Translations under genes and position numbers: made by a program
Source of the DNA: JARIHD01 sp963815935
GTDB taxonomy: Bacteria > Patescibacteriota > Saccharimonadia > Saccharimonadales > UBA4665
Reading direction: 5' to 3'
Length of the DNA stretch: 64,000 bases
Assembly (NCBI GenBank): GCA_963815935.1
Contig: CAWFIL010000008.1
Coordinates: 124,001 to 188,000 of the forward strand
Shown here: one piece after another, positions 43,902-53,077 of the stretch
Numbering within the stretch: the first letter of the stretch is position 1
How the letters are laid out: every line of letters starts with the position of its first letter
Notes under the pieces: model-generated
Databases searched by the model: none
The model's input: only the letters and a program-made list of their open reading frames with translations
Told to the model about the DNA's origin: nothing

Positions 43902-44498
43902 ATGTCCACCAAGAATGCACGCCCCAACCGCTCGGAAGTCCGCGCTTCCATCATCAGAACAGCCCGCGATATAGCCGCAAATGAAGGATGGTCTGCGGTC
44001 ACCGTCCGTAAGGTAGCCCAGAGTATAGGCTACACTGCACCGATTATTTATGAGCACTTTGGTAGCAAGGACGAAATGCTCGATCAAGTCCTCAAGCTTG
44101 GCTACGAGACCCTATATGCCGACATGGCGGCAGCTGTCGCTCAAGAAAGCGACAGCGAACGGCGTGTAAGGGCGATCGCCAGAGCTTACTGGGACTTTGC
44201 TCACGATACGCCTGAACTTTACTTTTTGATGTATGGTATGTGCGGCGCAAAGGCTACAAGCGATGCTGCCCGTGACTATGCCGTACCGATGGTTAAACTT
44301 ATTACTGACGAAATGATTGCGTTTAACCCAGCGCGCATTAACACCACCAATGTGGCGTTAATTATGGTGCAGGCTTGGAGCTTTGTGCACGGCATGATCT
44401 CACTTGAAGTGCTGGGCTACACCAGACGGTATGTGCCAAATGACGATTTGCCAACTGTGCTGGCTGCCAACGTCTTGGACGTACTGCGGAGGCAATAG
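43902..44498 (+). CDS. TetR-family transcriptional regulator
   Basis: 198 residues. Helix-turn-helix WSAVTVRKVAQSIGYTAPIIYEHFGSKDEM near residues 28-60; the C-terminal ligand/dimer domain has DTPELYFLMYG, as in WHG-type TetR proteins. Starts 13 nt after comEC, so probably co-transcribed. Target unknown. Confidence 0.88.
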   Translation: MSTKNARPNRSEVRASIIRTARDIAANEGWSAVTVRKVAQSIGYTAPIIYEHFGSKDEMLDQVLKLGYETLYADMAAAVAQESDSERRVRAIARAYWDFAHDTPELYFLMYGMCGAKATSDAARDYAVPMVKLITDEMIAFNPARINTTNVALIMVQAWSFVHGMISLEVLGYTRRYVPNDDLPTVLAANVLDVLRRQ

Positions 44499-44561
44499 CC
44501 AACTGTACTCAGAGATGGTATAATCACCCCTGTAGAATTGGTAAAACCTAGGATTATAGAC

Positions 44562-45284
44562 ATGTCTGGACACTCAAAATGGTCGACAATCAAGCGACAA
44601 AAAGCCGTTACGGACGCTAAGCGTGGCGCTGTATTTACAAAGCTTGGCAACCAAATTGCAATTGCAGCCCGCGGCGGCACTGACCCAACCGTAAACTCAA
44701 CGTTGGCGATGGTTATCGACAAAGCCAAGGCTGCCAATATGCCACTCAACAACATTGAGCGGGCCATCCAGCGCGTTGCCGACAAAAATGCTGCCGTGTT
44801 ACAAGAGGTACTGTACGAGGGCTATGGCCCCGGCGGTGTGGCTATTATTGTTGAGGCCGCTACCGATAACATCAACCGTACATACCCCGAAGTCCGCCTG
44901 GCGTTCTCGAAGCACGGCGGCAACATCGCCGAGAAAGGTGCTGTGGCATTCCAGTTTGACCGCAAGGGCATGCTCCGTGTTAAGGGCTCGGGTGATGACT
45001 TGATGCTCCAGGCGCTCGATGCTGGTGCCGAGGACATGCAGGAAGAGGGTGATGAGTCGGTAGTGTACACTGACCCCAAGGAGTTGGCTCGTGTGCGCGA
45101 TACTCTAAAGACTGCTGGCATCCAGGTTACTGAGGCTGAACTGACTTACGTACCTAACAATACTATCGAGGTCACCGACAAAGAAACCGCCGGTAAGATC
45201 ATGCGCCTGATGGATGCACTTGACGACATCGACGATGTGTCCGCTACGCACGTCAACTTTGATATTGCTGAAGACCTGCTCTAA
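44562..45284 (+). CDS. YebC/PmpR-family protein
   Basis: 240 residues from ATG 44562 (MSGHSKWSTIKRQKAVTDAKRG, the usual start). TATAAT at 44518-44523 gives a 5' leader of about 30 nt with AGGA 8 nt before the ATG. YebC proteins were first named as regulators and are now also linked to relief of ribosome stalling. Placed upstream of ruvC as in many bacteria. Confidence 0.95.
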   Translation: MSGHSKWSTIKRQKAVTDAKRGAVFTKLGNQIAIAARGGTDPTVNSTLAMVIDKAKAANMPLNNIERAIQRVADKNAAVLQEVLYEGYGPGGVAIIVEAATDNINRTYPEVRLAFSKHGGNIAEKGAVAFQFDRKGMLRVKGSGDDLMLQALDAGAEDMQEEGDESVVYTDPKELARVRDTLKTAGIQVTEAELTYVPNNTIEVTDKETAGKIMRLMDALDDIDDVSATHVNFDIAEDLL

Positions 45285-45315
45285 GTTTCGCCTTGGTCCA
45301 AGGTATACTATTCGT

Positions 45316-45792
45316 ATGCGCATACTAGGAATTGATCCCGGGACTGGTATTCTGGGCTTTGGTATTATTGAAATCAAGAATCGCAGGCCACAGATGGTGG
45401 ATGCGGGTGTTATTCGGACTCCGGTCAAGGAGGATGATGCCATTCGGCTGGAGACTATCTTCGACGAGCTAACAGATATTATTAGCGCCAATAAGCCTGA
45501 CGTTATGTCGGTTGAAAAACTCTTTTTCGCGCGCAATGTTACGACCGCGATGACCGTTGCTCAGGCTCGTGGTGTTGTGCTTTTGTGCGGCCGCCAAGCT
45601 GGACTACCGATATTCGAATATACGCCTATGCAGATCAAGCAGGCTACAACCGGTTATGGCAAAGCGGACAAAAAACAGATACAGGAAATGGTTCGAGTGC
45701 TCTTGGGACTGTCTGAGATTCCTAAGCCCGACGACTGCGCCGATGCTCTGGCTGCGGCATTAACCCATGCAAACAGCATGAGTGTGGCATAA
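45316..45792 (+). CDS. ruvC: Holliday junction endonuclease RuvC
   Basis: 158 residues from ATG 45316; TATACT (45304-45309) ends 6 nt before it. Catalytic residues visible: D in GIDPGTG, E in SVEKLFF, and the C-terminal DDCADALAAALTH. Resolves Holliday junctions with RuvAB encoded next. Confidence 0.95.
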   Translation: MRILGIDPGTGILGFGIIEIKNRRPQMVDAGVIRTPVKEDDAIRLETIFDELTDIISANKPDVMSVEKLFFARNVTTAMTVAQARGVVLLCGRQAGLPIFEYTPMQIKQATTGYGKADKKQIQEMVRVLLGLSEIPKPDDCADALAAALTHANSMSVA

Positions 45793-45801
45793 TAGCTGGT
45801 G

Positions 45802-46380
45802 ATGATAGCGCTACTAACTGGCACGATTGCCGAAAAGATTGCCGATACCGTAATTATTGACGTCCGTGGTGTAGGCTACGGTGTACTAGTTACGACCGAG
45901 GACTATGGTCTGCTGACACCGGGCTCTGCTGCAAAGTTATACGTGTATGAGCATATTCGCGAGAATATGCATGACCTGTTCGGTTTTGTTAAACTCGACA
46001 CCAAACAACTATTTGAGCAGCTACTTAACGTCAACGGTGTGGGTCCAAAAATGGCACTTAGCGTGTTAAGTATTGGCTCGACAAGTGAGGTACGCCAAGC
46101 AATTGCTGCCGGCGATACTAAGTTGATCCAGCGTGCTAACGGAGTAGGGAAACGAGTGGCCGAACGCATTATAGTCGACCTAAAAGATAAGGTGGGTCTG
46201 GAAGGTGTCGACTTAGCCACGACGGGCATGCTGCAGTCGGATACGCTTATCCGCCGTGATGAGGCTGCTGAAGCTCTTATATCGCTCGGCTACTCGGCGC
46301 AGGACGCTGCCCAGGCCTTGGCAGAAGTGCCGACCAACCTGCCTACCGAAGAGCGCATCAAGCAGGCACTTAGGCACTAG
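45802..46380 (+). CDS. ruvA: Holliday junction DNA helicase subunit RuvA
   Basis: 192 residues from ATG 45802 (MIALLTGTIAEK matches the family start better than GTG 45799). OB domain, helix-hairpin-helix region VNGVGPKMALSVL and GVGKRVAERIIVDLKDK, and the C-terminal domain III (DEAAEALISLGYSAQDA) that contacts RuvB. Confidence 0.95.
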   Translation: MIALLTGTIAEKIADTVIIDVRGVGYGVLVTTEDYGLLTPGSAAKLYVYEHIRENMHDLFGFVKLDTKQLFEQLLNVNGVGPKMALSVLSIGSTSEVRQAIAAGDTKLIQRANGVGKRVAERIIVDLKDKVGLEGVDLATTGMLQSDTLIRRDEAAEALISLGYSAQDAAQALAEVPTNLPTEERIKQALRH

Positions 46381-46397
46381 AGAGTATACTTAGAAAC

Positions 46398-47429
46398 GTG
46401 ATTGAACGAATTGTAAATACAAGCCCGGATGACGATGATCCGCAAGAGCAAGAGCTAGAGAACACGCTTCGTCCTAAAGATTTTGCCAACTATATTGGGC
46501 AGAAACGCCTAAAGCAGAACTTGAAGCTGGCAATTGATGCCGCCAAAAAACGTGGCGAAGCCCTCGACCACATCCTGCTCTATGGGCCGCCCGGCCTGGG
46601 CAAGACTACTATGGCAAGTGTTATAGCCAATGAGATGGGCGCCCAAATTCGTATTACCTCGGGGCCGGCAATTGAACGCGCAGGTGATCTTGCGAGCTTG
46701 CTGACCAATCTGCAAGATGGTGATATGCTGTTTATCGACGAGATTCACCGGCTCAACCGGACGGTCGAGGAAGTTCTATACTCTGCTATGGAAGACTTTA
46801 AACTCGACATTATGCTCGGTAAAGGACCAAGTGCTCGCAGCTTGCGCCTTGATCTGCCAAAGTTTACGCTAGTCGGGGCAACTACCCGTACCGGCGCGCT
46901 AGCTGCGCCGTTGCGCGACCGTTTTGGAATGATCCATCGCCTGGAGTTTTACGCTCCGGACGAAATCCAACAGATTATCCAGCGTGCTGCCACCATCCTT
47001 AGTGTGCCCATCGGGCCGGACGCTGCCAAGGAACTAGCCAGTCGCTCGCGTTTGACGCCACGTATTGCCAACCGCTTACTCAAGCGTGTTCGTGATTTTG
47101 CCGACGTCAACGGTGATGGGATTATTGATACTGCCATTAGCCATAAGGCACTTAAACTACTTGAGGTCGACGAGCTTGGCCTTGACCCTGCAGACCGCAT
47201 GCTGCTGCTGGCGATTATTGACAACTACAGGGGTGGACCGGTAGGCGTCGAAACACTGGCGGCTTTAACTGCCGAAGAGCGTAGTACAATTGAGGATTTC
47301 TATGAGCCATACCTTATGCAGATTGGCTTGTTGGAGCGCACCCCACGTGGTCGTAAAGTAACGCATAAGGCATACAAACACTTGGGTCGGACGCCGCACA
47401 GCCACGAGGACCAGGCTAGCCTGGTATAA
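46398..47429 (+). CDS. ruvB: Holliday junction DNA helicase subunit RuvB
   Basis: 343 residues from GTG 46398. Walker A GPPGLGKTT, Walker B DEIHRL, sensor ATTRTG and the winged-helix tail with RTPRGRKVTHKAYKHLG. TATACT (46385-46390) ends 7 nt before the GTG although ruvA lies only 17 nt upstream, so it has an own leaderless start inside the operon. Confidence 0.95.
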   Translation: MIERIVNTSPDDDDPQEQELENTLRPKDFANYIGQKRLKQNLKLAIDAAKKRGEALDHILLYGPPGLGKTTMASVIANEMGAQIRITSGPAIERAGDLASLLTNLQDGDMLFIDEIHRLNRTVEEVLYSAMEDFKLDIMLGKGPSARSLRLDLPKFTLVGATTRTGALAAPLRDRFGMIHRLEFYAPDEIQQIIQRAATILSVPIGPDAAKELASRSRLTPRIANRLLKRVRDFADVNGDGIIDTAISHKALKLLEVDELGLDPADRMLLLAIIDNYRGGPVGVETLAALTAEERSTIEDFYEPYLMQIGLLERTPRGRKVTHKAYKHLGRTPHSHEDQASLV

Positions 47430-47440
47430 TGAAGCCTAGT

Positions 47441-48055
47441 ATGGATAACAAACCCCAACCCAACGAAAAAAAATTACACCCAATGGTTGTCATGCAACCA
47501 GGGGAGCGCATTGTTTGTGAGATCAAACGGCACCCGATCGGTATTCTGTCTCTCTATGTCGGTGCTTTTATCGCGGTGATTATTGCTGCTGTGGGGCTCT
47601 TCTTCTTGATGCCAACTCTACAGGATCAGTATGGGGGCAGCCTGACTATGGTCGTGACGCTCGGCGGTAGCATCGTGTTGGTAGGTCTTGTGCTCATGCT
47701 GTTTATTAGCACGACCGTATATTGGCAAAACCAATGGATTGTGACCACTGATAGCATCACGCAGATTACACAGAATGGGCTATTCGGCCGTCAAGTGAGC
47801 CAGCTGTCACTCGAGAACCTGGAAGACATAACTGTCAAACAGGACGGCATTTTGCCGCACATGTTTAACTATGGTGTCCTTAAGGCTGAATCCGCCGGTG
47901 AACGATCCAAGTTTGTGTTCATTTACTGCCCGAATCCGAACCAGTACGCACGTGATATCCTTGATGCCCACGAGAAGTTCCTTGATGAACGGCGCAATAT
48001 CCAGTACGCAGGAGCGGGGGCTGCTCCTGGTACGAACGTCGATACCCAGAGCTAG
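47441..48055 (+). CDS. Membrane protein with bacterial PH domain
   Basis: 204 residues from ATG 47441; ATG 47429 lies within the TATAAT box (47425-47430) and is unlikely. Two helices (about 40-60 and 75-95), then a PH-like domain (WIVTTDSITQITQNGLFGRQVSQLSLENLEDI). Function of such YdbS/bPH proteins is unclear. Confidence 0.78.
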   Translation: MDNKPQPNEKKLHPMVVMQPGERIVCEIKRHPIGILSLYVGAFIAVIIAAVGLFFLMPTLQDQYGGSLTMVVTLGGSIVLVGLVLMLFISTTVYWQNQWIVTTDSITQITQNGLFGRQVSQLSLENLEDITVKQDGILPHMFNYGVLKAESAGERSKFVFIYCPNPNQYARDILDAHEKFLDERRNIQYAGAGAAPGTNVDTQS

Positions 48056-48093
48056 ACCTGTCCTACTACCGGCAGGCAATCTGGCTATCGGGG

Positions 48094-48570
48094 CTAGTTA
48101 AGACTGGTCTTAACGTACTTTTCGCCTCCTTCAAGGGTAGCGGTCAGTGTGTATTGGGTACAGACGACGTCTATGGTGGTGCAGGGCGATCCGTCGGCTG
48201 TGGTGGCCTGGTATGAATAACACCGTTCGGTTGGCTTGGCCGAAAAAGCTACCTGACCGTTGAGAGTGCAATCCTTGATGTTTTTGTTCCAGCGCGGGTC
48301 ACTGATATCCCCTTGTTTGAGGTCTGTGAGGCTCGTTTTGCGCCAAGTAACACTGTTGAGATCTGTGAGGCTCGGGTACTTGGTGTACTGTGCGTAGAAC
48401 GTTTCTAGCTGGCTCTGGACGGTATCAATGCTTGCCTGCCGGTCAGCATTGCGGTTTTTGACCTGGACGCCGCTATATGTCATGGCAACCAGTGTTGCAA
48501 GAATGCCAACGACGATACTAATGATGAGTAATTCTATGAGGGTGAAGCCCTGTTCGCGCCTAATGCCCAT
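48094..48570 (-). CDS. Type IV pilin-like protein
   Basis: 158 residues. MGIRREQGFTLIELLIIS is a class III signal with cleavage between G and F and E5 present, followed by the N-terminal helix and a globular domain with Cys pairs (two in KDCTLNG...ERC, two in SPCTTIDVVC). TATAAT at 48614-48619 (minus strand) is the likely promoter. A pilin subunit for attachment, motility or DNA uptake. Confidence 0.88.
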   Translation of the reverse strand: MGIRREQGFTLIELLIISIVVGILATLVAMTYSGVQVKNRNADRQASIDTVQSQLETFYAQYTKYPSLTDLNSVTWRKTSLTDLKQGDISDPRWNKNIKDCTLNGQVAFSAKPTERCYSYQATTADGSPCTTIDVVCTQYTLTATLEGGEKYVKTSLN

Positions 48571-48646
48571 GGCCTGCTTTCTTAGCTAGCTTTGTTACTA
48601 ATTATCAAACGTGATTATAGCAGCTTTTGCTAGATGTTGCCGTAAG

Positions 48647-49963
48647 CTAAGTTGCGTTCGTTCGGAGGACCTCTGCGATAGTGGTTCGGCCGCGTAGAGC
48701 CTTGATGATACCATCCAAGCCCATAGGTATAAAACCTTCTTTAAGAGCGATGCTGTGCAGGGTATTGGCCGGTGCGTGCTCAAGCAGTGCTTTTTGGATG
48801 CTGCTGCTTACGTGTAGTGCTTCGGCAATAGCAACGACACCTTGGTAGCCGGTGTGGCCGCAAGCCTCGCACCCTTCGTCACTGGCACGCCACAAGTTAG
48901 TGATACGTGATGGCGTAGTATTGACGTGGTTGTTGCTGTCGACGCCCTCGGCGGTGGCGCGTTGTTCTAGCTCGTGTACTTTACGACGGGCGGTGGTGGT
49001 CGTAATTCCGAAGACACGTTCAATTTCGGCAATTTGCTCCTGGGCGGGGATGTAGCGTTCACGGCAGTGAGTGCAAAGCTGGCGGACTAGTCGTTGGCTA
49101 GTGACCGTTCGCAGGGCGGCAGCAAGTAGATATAGCTCGCCACTTAAGGTGCGCAAATGCGTAATGGCACTGCTGGCCGAGTCGCCGTGCACACCAGCTA
49201 TGAGCAGATGCCCGTTCGTAGCTGCTTGGATGGCAATGTCGGCGGTAGTGCTGTCCGGCAGGCTACTTATCATAATTATGTTGGGGTCCTGGTTGAGGGC
49301 AGCCTGTAAGCCTTGACTAAAGGTGATACCGCGATGTGGGCGGACGTGTGTTTGACTGGCTCCAGGCAAGCGGTACTCGATTGACGACTCCACGGTTGCA
49401 ATACTCACAGCTGGTGTGTTGAGTGCCTGTAGCATGCTGTGCATGGTAGTGGTCTTGCCGCTGCGACGAGGCGCAGCCACTACAACCAGGCCATGCGGGC
49501 GTGCTAGGGTGTCCCGTACTGTCTGAAGCGTTTGCCCCCAGAACCCAAGTGTTTCTAGCGAGAGTGGCTTGCTGAGTCGCCGGTTTAAATGCAGGACGAC
49601 CTTTTCGCCGCCGACAACCGGCAGGGTTGCAACCTGTACCTCAAATTGTTCTTCGCCAATCAGGGTGGCATATTGACCATCTTGCGGAATTTGATTTTCT
49701 TCTATATTAAGGTGGGCGAGTGTTTTAATTTGCCCGACAACAGCGGGCAGTGAGCCGATAGGCAGCTTGTGTACGCCCTTGAGCGTGCCATCGATACGGT
49801 AACGTACCAATACGAAACGTTCGTGCGGTTCAATATGGATGTCGCTGGCATGGTGTCTAACGCCGTGTTCCACGAGCATGCCGATGGTTTGTAGTACTTG
49901 CTCCTCGCTGAACTTATCAGCATTACCAAGTAGCTTCCCCAAAAAAGAATCTTTTACACCCAT
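48647..49963 (-). CDS. PilB/GspE-like secretion ATPase, degenerate
   Basis: 438 residues. N-terminal DIHIEPHERFVLVRYRIDG and the tetracysteine region (CTHC...CEACGHTGYQG) are normal for PilB/GspE. The ATPase core is altered: Walker A reads APRRSGKTTT, the Asp box VESSIEY, the Walker B region NIIMISSLPD instead of D-hhhhGEhRD, and the His box NGHLLIAGVHG. The catalytic Glu is missing, so ATP hydrolysis is doubtful. It lies upstream of the pilin gene on the same strand. It may be a regulatory or structural paralogue of an active PilB elsewhere. Confidence 0.85.
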   Translation of the reverse strand: MGVKDSFLGKLLGNADKFSEEQVLQTIGMLVEHGVRHHASDIHIEPHERFVLVRYRIDGTLKGVHKLPIGSLPAVVGQIKTLAHLNIEENQIPQDGQYATLIGEEQFEVQVATLPVVGGEKVVLHLNRRLSKPLSLETLGFWGQTLQTVRDTLARPHGLVVVAAPRRSGKTTTMHSMLQALNTPAVSIATVESSIEYRLPGASQTHVRPHRGITFSQGLQAALNQDPNIIMISSLPDSTTADIAIQAATNGHLLIAGVHGDSASSAITHLRTLSGELYLLAAALRTVTSQRLVRQLCTHCRERYIPAQEQIAEIERVFGITTTTARRKVHELEQRATAEGVDSNNHVNTTPSRITNLWRASDEGCEACGHTGYQGVVAIAEALHVSSSIQKALLEHAPANTLHSIALKEGFIPMGLDGIIKALRGRTTIAEVLRTNAT

Positions 49964-50065
49964 TGCTGCGCATCATTATAACGAAAACCATAACCTTTAA
50001 AAACCCTGATTACTAATTAGCCCCAAGAACAAGCACAGCAGCTATGAGGTGTTATACTTGCCGTT

Positions 50066-50572
50066 ATGAGTGCGCCTATTCAGATAGTAGACGAACAGGA
50101 CCGACCCGTTGGGCAGGCTACAAAACAGGAGGCTTGGGCACAGGGTCTACGACATCGTATAGTGCGTATTATGATCGAGAATGATCGGGGGGAAGTCCTC
50201 CTTCAGCACCGTACGCCAACTAAAGACATATTCCCGAATTGCTGGGATAATTCCGTCGCCGGTCATGTAGATGTTGGTGAAGATTATCTGGCAGCGGCCC
50301 TGCGTGAGCTGAGAGAAGAGTTGGGTATCGGTGGGGTCAAACTCGAGGAAATCGGTCATTACGCTTCGGACGAGACGTGGTGGGAGCATCGTTTCAAACG
50401 TTTTACGTATGTTTACCGATTACGCTACAACGCCATGCCCACAAAACTGGAAGAGGGCAAGGTCGACGACGTGCAGTGGAAGCGGATCGATGACGCCAAG
50501 AAATTGGCCAAAGAGCACCCTAACGAGGTGACGGACGGGTTACGTCAGGTGTTAGAGAAGTACTACGCGTAA
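50066..50572 (+). CDS. NUDIX hydrolase, IDI-like
   Basis: 168 residues. NUDIX box GHVDVGEDYLAAALRELREE is intact. The layout (IVDEQDRPVG, LRHRIVRIMI, LLQHRTPTKDIFPNCWDNSVAG) is that of the YfcD/isopentenyl-diphosphate-isomerase-like group. TATACT (50053-50058) ends 7 nt before the ATG. Substrate unknown. Related to the gene at 52080. Confidence 0.85.
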   Translation: MSAPIQIVDEQDRPVGQATKQEAWAQGLRHRIVRIMIENDRGEVLLQHRTPTKDIFPNCWDNSVAGHVDVGEDYLAAALRELREELGIGGVKLEEIGHYASDETWWEHRFKRFTYVYRLRYNAMPTKLEEGKVDDVQWKRIDDAKKLAKEHPNEVTDGLRQVLEKYYA

Positions 50573-50694
50573 AAGCAGTGGCCAAATACTTGCAGCTTTG
50601 GGCAAAGTGTTATTTCCTACAAGCATAATCAGTAAAACTGATATAATGTATGTTGAATGTCTTGGGTGGGGATAACGCATACGGAGGGTTAACT

Positions 50695-51729
50695 ATGGCT
50701 GATAAAAAAGAACCAAAGACAATGGGAACTGGTACTGGTACGAATGAGGGCAAGAGCAAGGCGCTTGGCCTAGCACTTGAGCATATCGAAAAGCAATTCG
50801 GTAAGGGCTCGATTATGAAGCTGGGCGATGCCAGCGCGACCGCTCAGGTGGAAACTACTTCCACCGGCAGCATCTCGCTTGATCTTGCGCTGGGCGGTGG
50901 TTTGCCGCGAGGCCGTGTTGTTGAAATCTATGGTCCTGAAAGCTCAGGCAAGACAACGCTGACCCTGCACGCAATTGCCGAAGTACAGCGCACTGGCGGT
51001 ACGGCGGCATTCATTGATGCCGAGCATGCCCTTGACCCTGCCTACGCCAAGCGTATTGGTGTGGACGTCGACAACCTGCTGCTCAGCCAGCCGGACAATG
51101 GCGAGCAGGCACTCGAGATTGTAGAGACACTCGTACGAAGCAATGCCGTGGATATTATTGTTGTTGACTCTGTTGCCGCATTGGTGCCTCGCGCCGAAAT
51201 CGAAGGTGATATGGGTGACTCACTGCCAGGTTTGCAGGCACGCCTCATGAGCCAGGCACTCCGCAAACTCACCGGTGTTATCAACCGCTCCAACGCCACA
51301 GTGGTGTTCATCAACCAGATCCGTATGAAGATTGGTGTTATGTTTGGTAACCCCGAAACCACAACTGGCGGTAACGCCCTTAAGTTCTATGCGTCGGTAC
51401 GTATGGACATCCGTCGCATTGGCCAGATCAAGCAAGGTGAGCAGATGATTGGCAATCGTACTCGCGTGAAGGTGGTCAAAAACAAGATTGCCCCACCGTT
51501 CCGCGAAGCCGAATTTGACATTATGTACAACGAGGGCATTAGCCGTAGCGGTGACGTACTTGATATTGCTGTCATCCGGAATCTAGTCGAAAAGAGTGGT
51601 GCCTGGTTTGCCTACAATGACCAAAAGATTGGTCAAGGGCGCGAAGCCGCCAAGGCGTATCTGAACGACAACCCCAAAGTACTTGATGAGCTTGTAAAGA
51701 AAATCCGCGAAGCCGCTGCCAAGGACTAG
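50695..51729 (+). CDS. recA: Recombinase RecA
   Basis: 344 residues from ATG 50695 with GGAGGG 6 nt upstream. Walker A GPESSGKTT, DAEHALDPAYAKRIGV, loop L1/L2 region (INQIRMKIGVMFGNPETTTGG) and KIAPPFREAEFDIMYNEGISR are all normal. TATAAT at 50642-50647 gives a leader of about 40 nt. Strand exchange, DNA repair and transformation. The DinD-like gene on the IS would be a candidate modulator. Confidence 0.97.
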   Translation: MADKKEPKTMGTGTGTNEGKSKALGLALEHIEKQFGKGSIMKLGDASATAQVETTSTGSISLDLALGGGLPRGRVVEIYGPESSGKTTLTLHAIAEVQRTGGTAAFIDAEHALDPAYAKRIGVDVDNLLLSQPDNGEQALEIVETLVRSNAVDIIVVDSVAALVPRAEIEGDMGDSLPGLQARLMSQALRKLTGVINRSNATVVFINQIRMKIGVMFGNPETTTGGNALKFYASVRMDIRRIGQIKQGEQMIGNRTRVKVVKNKIAPPFREAEFDIMYNEGISRSGDVLDIAVIRNLVEKSGAWFAYNDQKIGQGREAAKAYLNDNPKVLDELVKKIREAAAKD

Positions 51730-51734
51730 ATACT

Positions 51735-52058
51735 ATGTCTGACTTAGTGCTGCCTGATAACCCCACTCTTGGGGACATCCAAGCGTATGTAGACACTATG
51801 GCTGCACAGCGCGGTTTTAATCGTACTGATATTGCCAAGAAGTTTATGATGCTTACCGAGGAGGTGGGCGAGCTTGCCAAGGCTGCCCGCAAGAATGCTG
51901 GCCTAAAGTTGGCAAGTGATGCTGTGCAGTCGAACATTGCTCACGAAGCAGCGGATGTCCTGATCGTGCTGATTGGTCTTTGTAATATGCTGGGTATTGA
52001 TCTAGAACAGGCTTTCAGGGATAAAGAGGAACAAAATAAACAACGCAGCTGGCAGTAA
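51735..52058 (+). CDS. MazG-like nucleotide pyrophosphohydrolase
   Basis: 107 residues. LTEEVGELAKAARK and HEAADVLIVLIGLCN are the EExxE and ExxD metal motifs. Starts 5 nt after recA, in the same operon. It likely removes non-canonical nucleoside triphosphates. Confidence 0.85.
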   Translation: MSDLVLPDNPTLGDIQAYVDTMAAQRGFNRTDIAKKFMMLTEEVGELAKAARKNAGLKLASDAVQSNIAHEAADVLIVLIGLCNMLGIDLEQAFRDKEEQNKQRSWQ

Positions 52059-52079
52059 TTGTAAGGAGGTAGTGTTAAG

Positions 52080-52586
52080 GTGACCTATCCACCAGTGATT
52101 GTAGTAGACGAAGACGACAATGAAATCGGCAACGAGATGCTTGCCGAAGTTTGGGCGCGCGGCCTGACCCATCGCTTGGTGCGGGTTATGGCCGAAGACC
52201 ATGGGGGCAGGATTTTACTCCAGCGACGCAGCAGCCGAATGCTTGTATTCCCAGGGTGCTGGGATAATTCTGCTGCCGGTCATGTCGACCAGGGTATGAG
52301 TTACCTCGAGGCTGCAACACAAGAGGTCGCAGAAGAATTGGGCGTCCCCGAGCCACTTCTCGAGGATATGGGGTACTTCTTCATGAGGCGCGAGTTAGAT
52401 GGCCGCAAAATGTACAACTTCAACAAGGTGTATCGCATGCATTTAGAGCCGGTCGATGTTCACTACGCGCCTGAAGAGGTGGGTGAGATTAGATGGTTTA
52501 CGCGTGCCGAGCTACAAGAGCTTGTCTGCATGCATCCAGAACAGACTACACCAGGCTTGCAAGTGGTCGTCGAGCGCTACTATTAA
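52080..52586 (+). CDS. NUDIX hydrolase, IDI-like, second copy
   Basis: 168 residues from GTG 52080 with GGAGGT 10 nt upstream. NUDIX box AGHVDQGMSYLEAATQEVAEE has Q in the place of the usual R of the REUXEE motif. Clear paralogue of the gene at 50066, with the pair flanking recA-mazG. Confidence 0.82.
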   Translation: MTYPPVIVVDEDDNEIGNEMLAEVWARGLTHRLVRVMAEDHGGRILLQRRSSRMLVFPGCWDNSAAGHVDQGMSYLEAATQEVAEELGVPEPLLEDMGYFFMRRELDGRKMYNFNKVYRMHLEPVDVHYAPEEVGEIRWFTRAELQELVCMHPEQTTPGLQVVVERYY

Positions 52587-52606
52587 CCTGGGTGTACAAT
52601 ACAGGC

Positions 52607-53077
52607 ATGACAGCTACAAATCATATGCTTGCCGGCGCGGTGGTTGCTACGGCGTTACAACAGCCGCTACTGGTCTTCCCGGTTGTTATTGCGTCACATT
52701 TTGTGCTTGATATGATACCCCATTTTGGCGTAGCGGAGCATGACCCTAGCGAGCGCAATGGGCACCCATTGTTCCACTATATTTTGACCATAGATGTCTG
52801 CCTGGTTATAAGCTTGCTGGTACTATTACCGTTTATTATGCAGGGCCGAGTTAGTTGGTGGGTGCTGGTTACTGGCATGTTCTTGGCTTGGTCGCCGGAT
52901 ATCGTGTGGGTTGGTGAGTTCTTTCGCACGGCTAAGCGTAAGCGTGAGTACAAACGCACTAATAAGTTCGTACGTTTCCATCAGTATATCCAATGGTTCG
53001 AAAAACCGTGGGGCCTCGTGACAGAGGTCGTGTGGTTCGGAGCAATGGCCGTGCTGCTGGGAGTTCTCGCCCGATGA
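52607..53077 (+). CDS. Membrane-bound metal-dependent hydrolase-like protein (DUF457/YdjM type)
   Basis: 156 residues from ATG 52607; TACAAT (52595-52600) ends 6 nt before it. NHMLAGAVVA, SHFVLDMIPHF and SPDIVW are the His/Asp motifs of this family, spread over four helices. Overlaps recX by 4 nt. Confidence 0.75.
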   Translation: MTATNHMLAGAVVATALQQPLLVFPVVIASHFVLDMIPHFGVAEHDPSERNGHPLFHYILTIDVCLVISLLVLLPFIMQGRVSWWVLVTGMFLAWSPDIVWVGEFFRTAKRKREYKRTNKFVRFHQYIQWFEKPWGLVTEVVWFGAMAVLLGVLAR

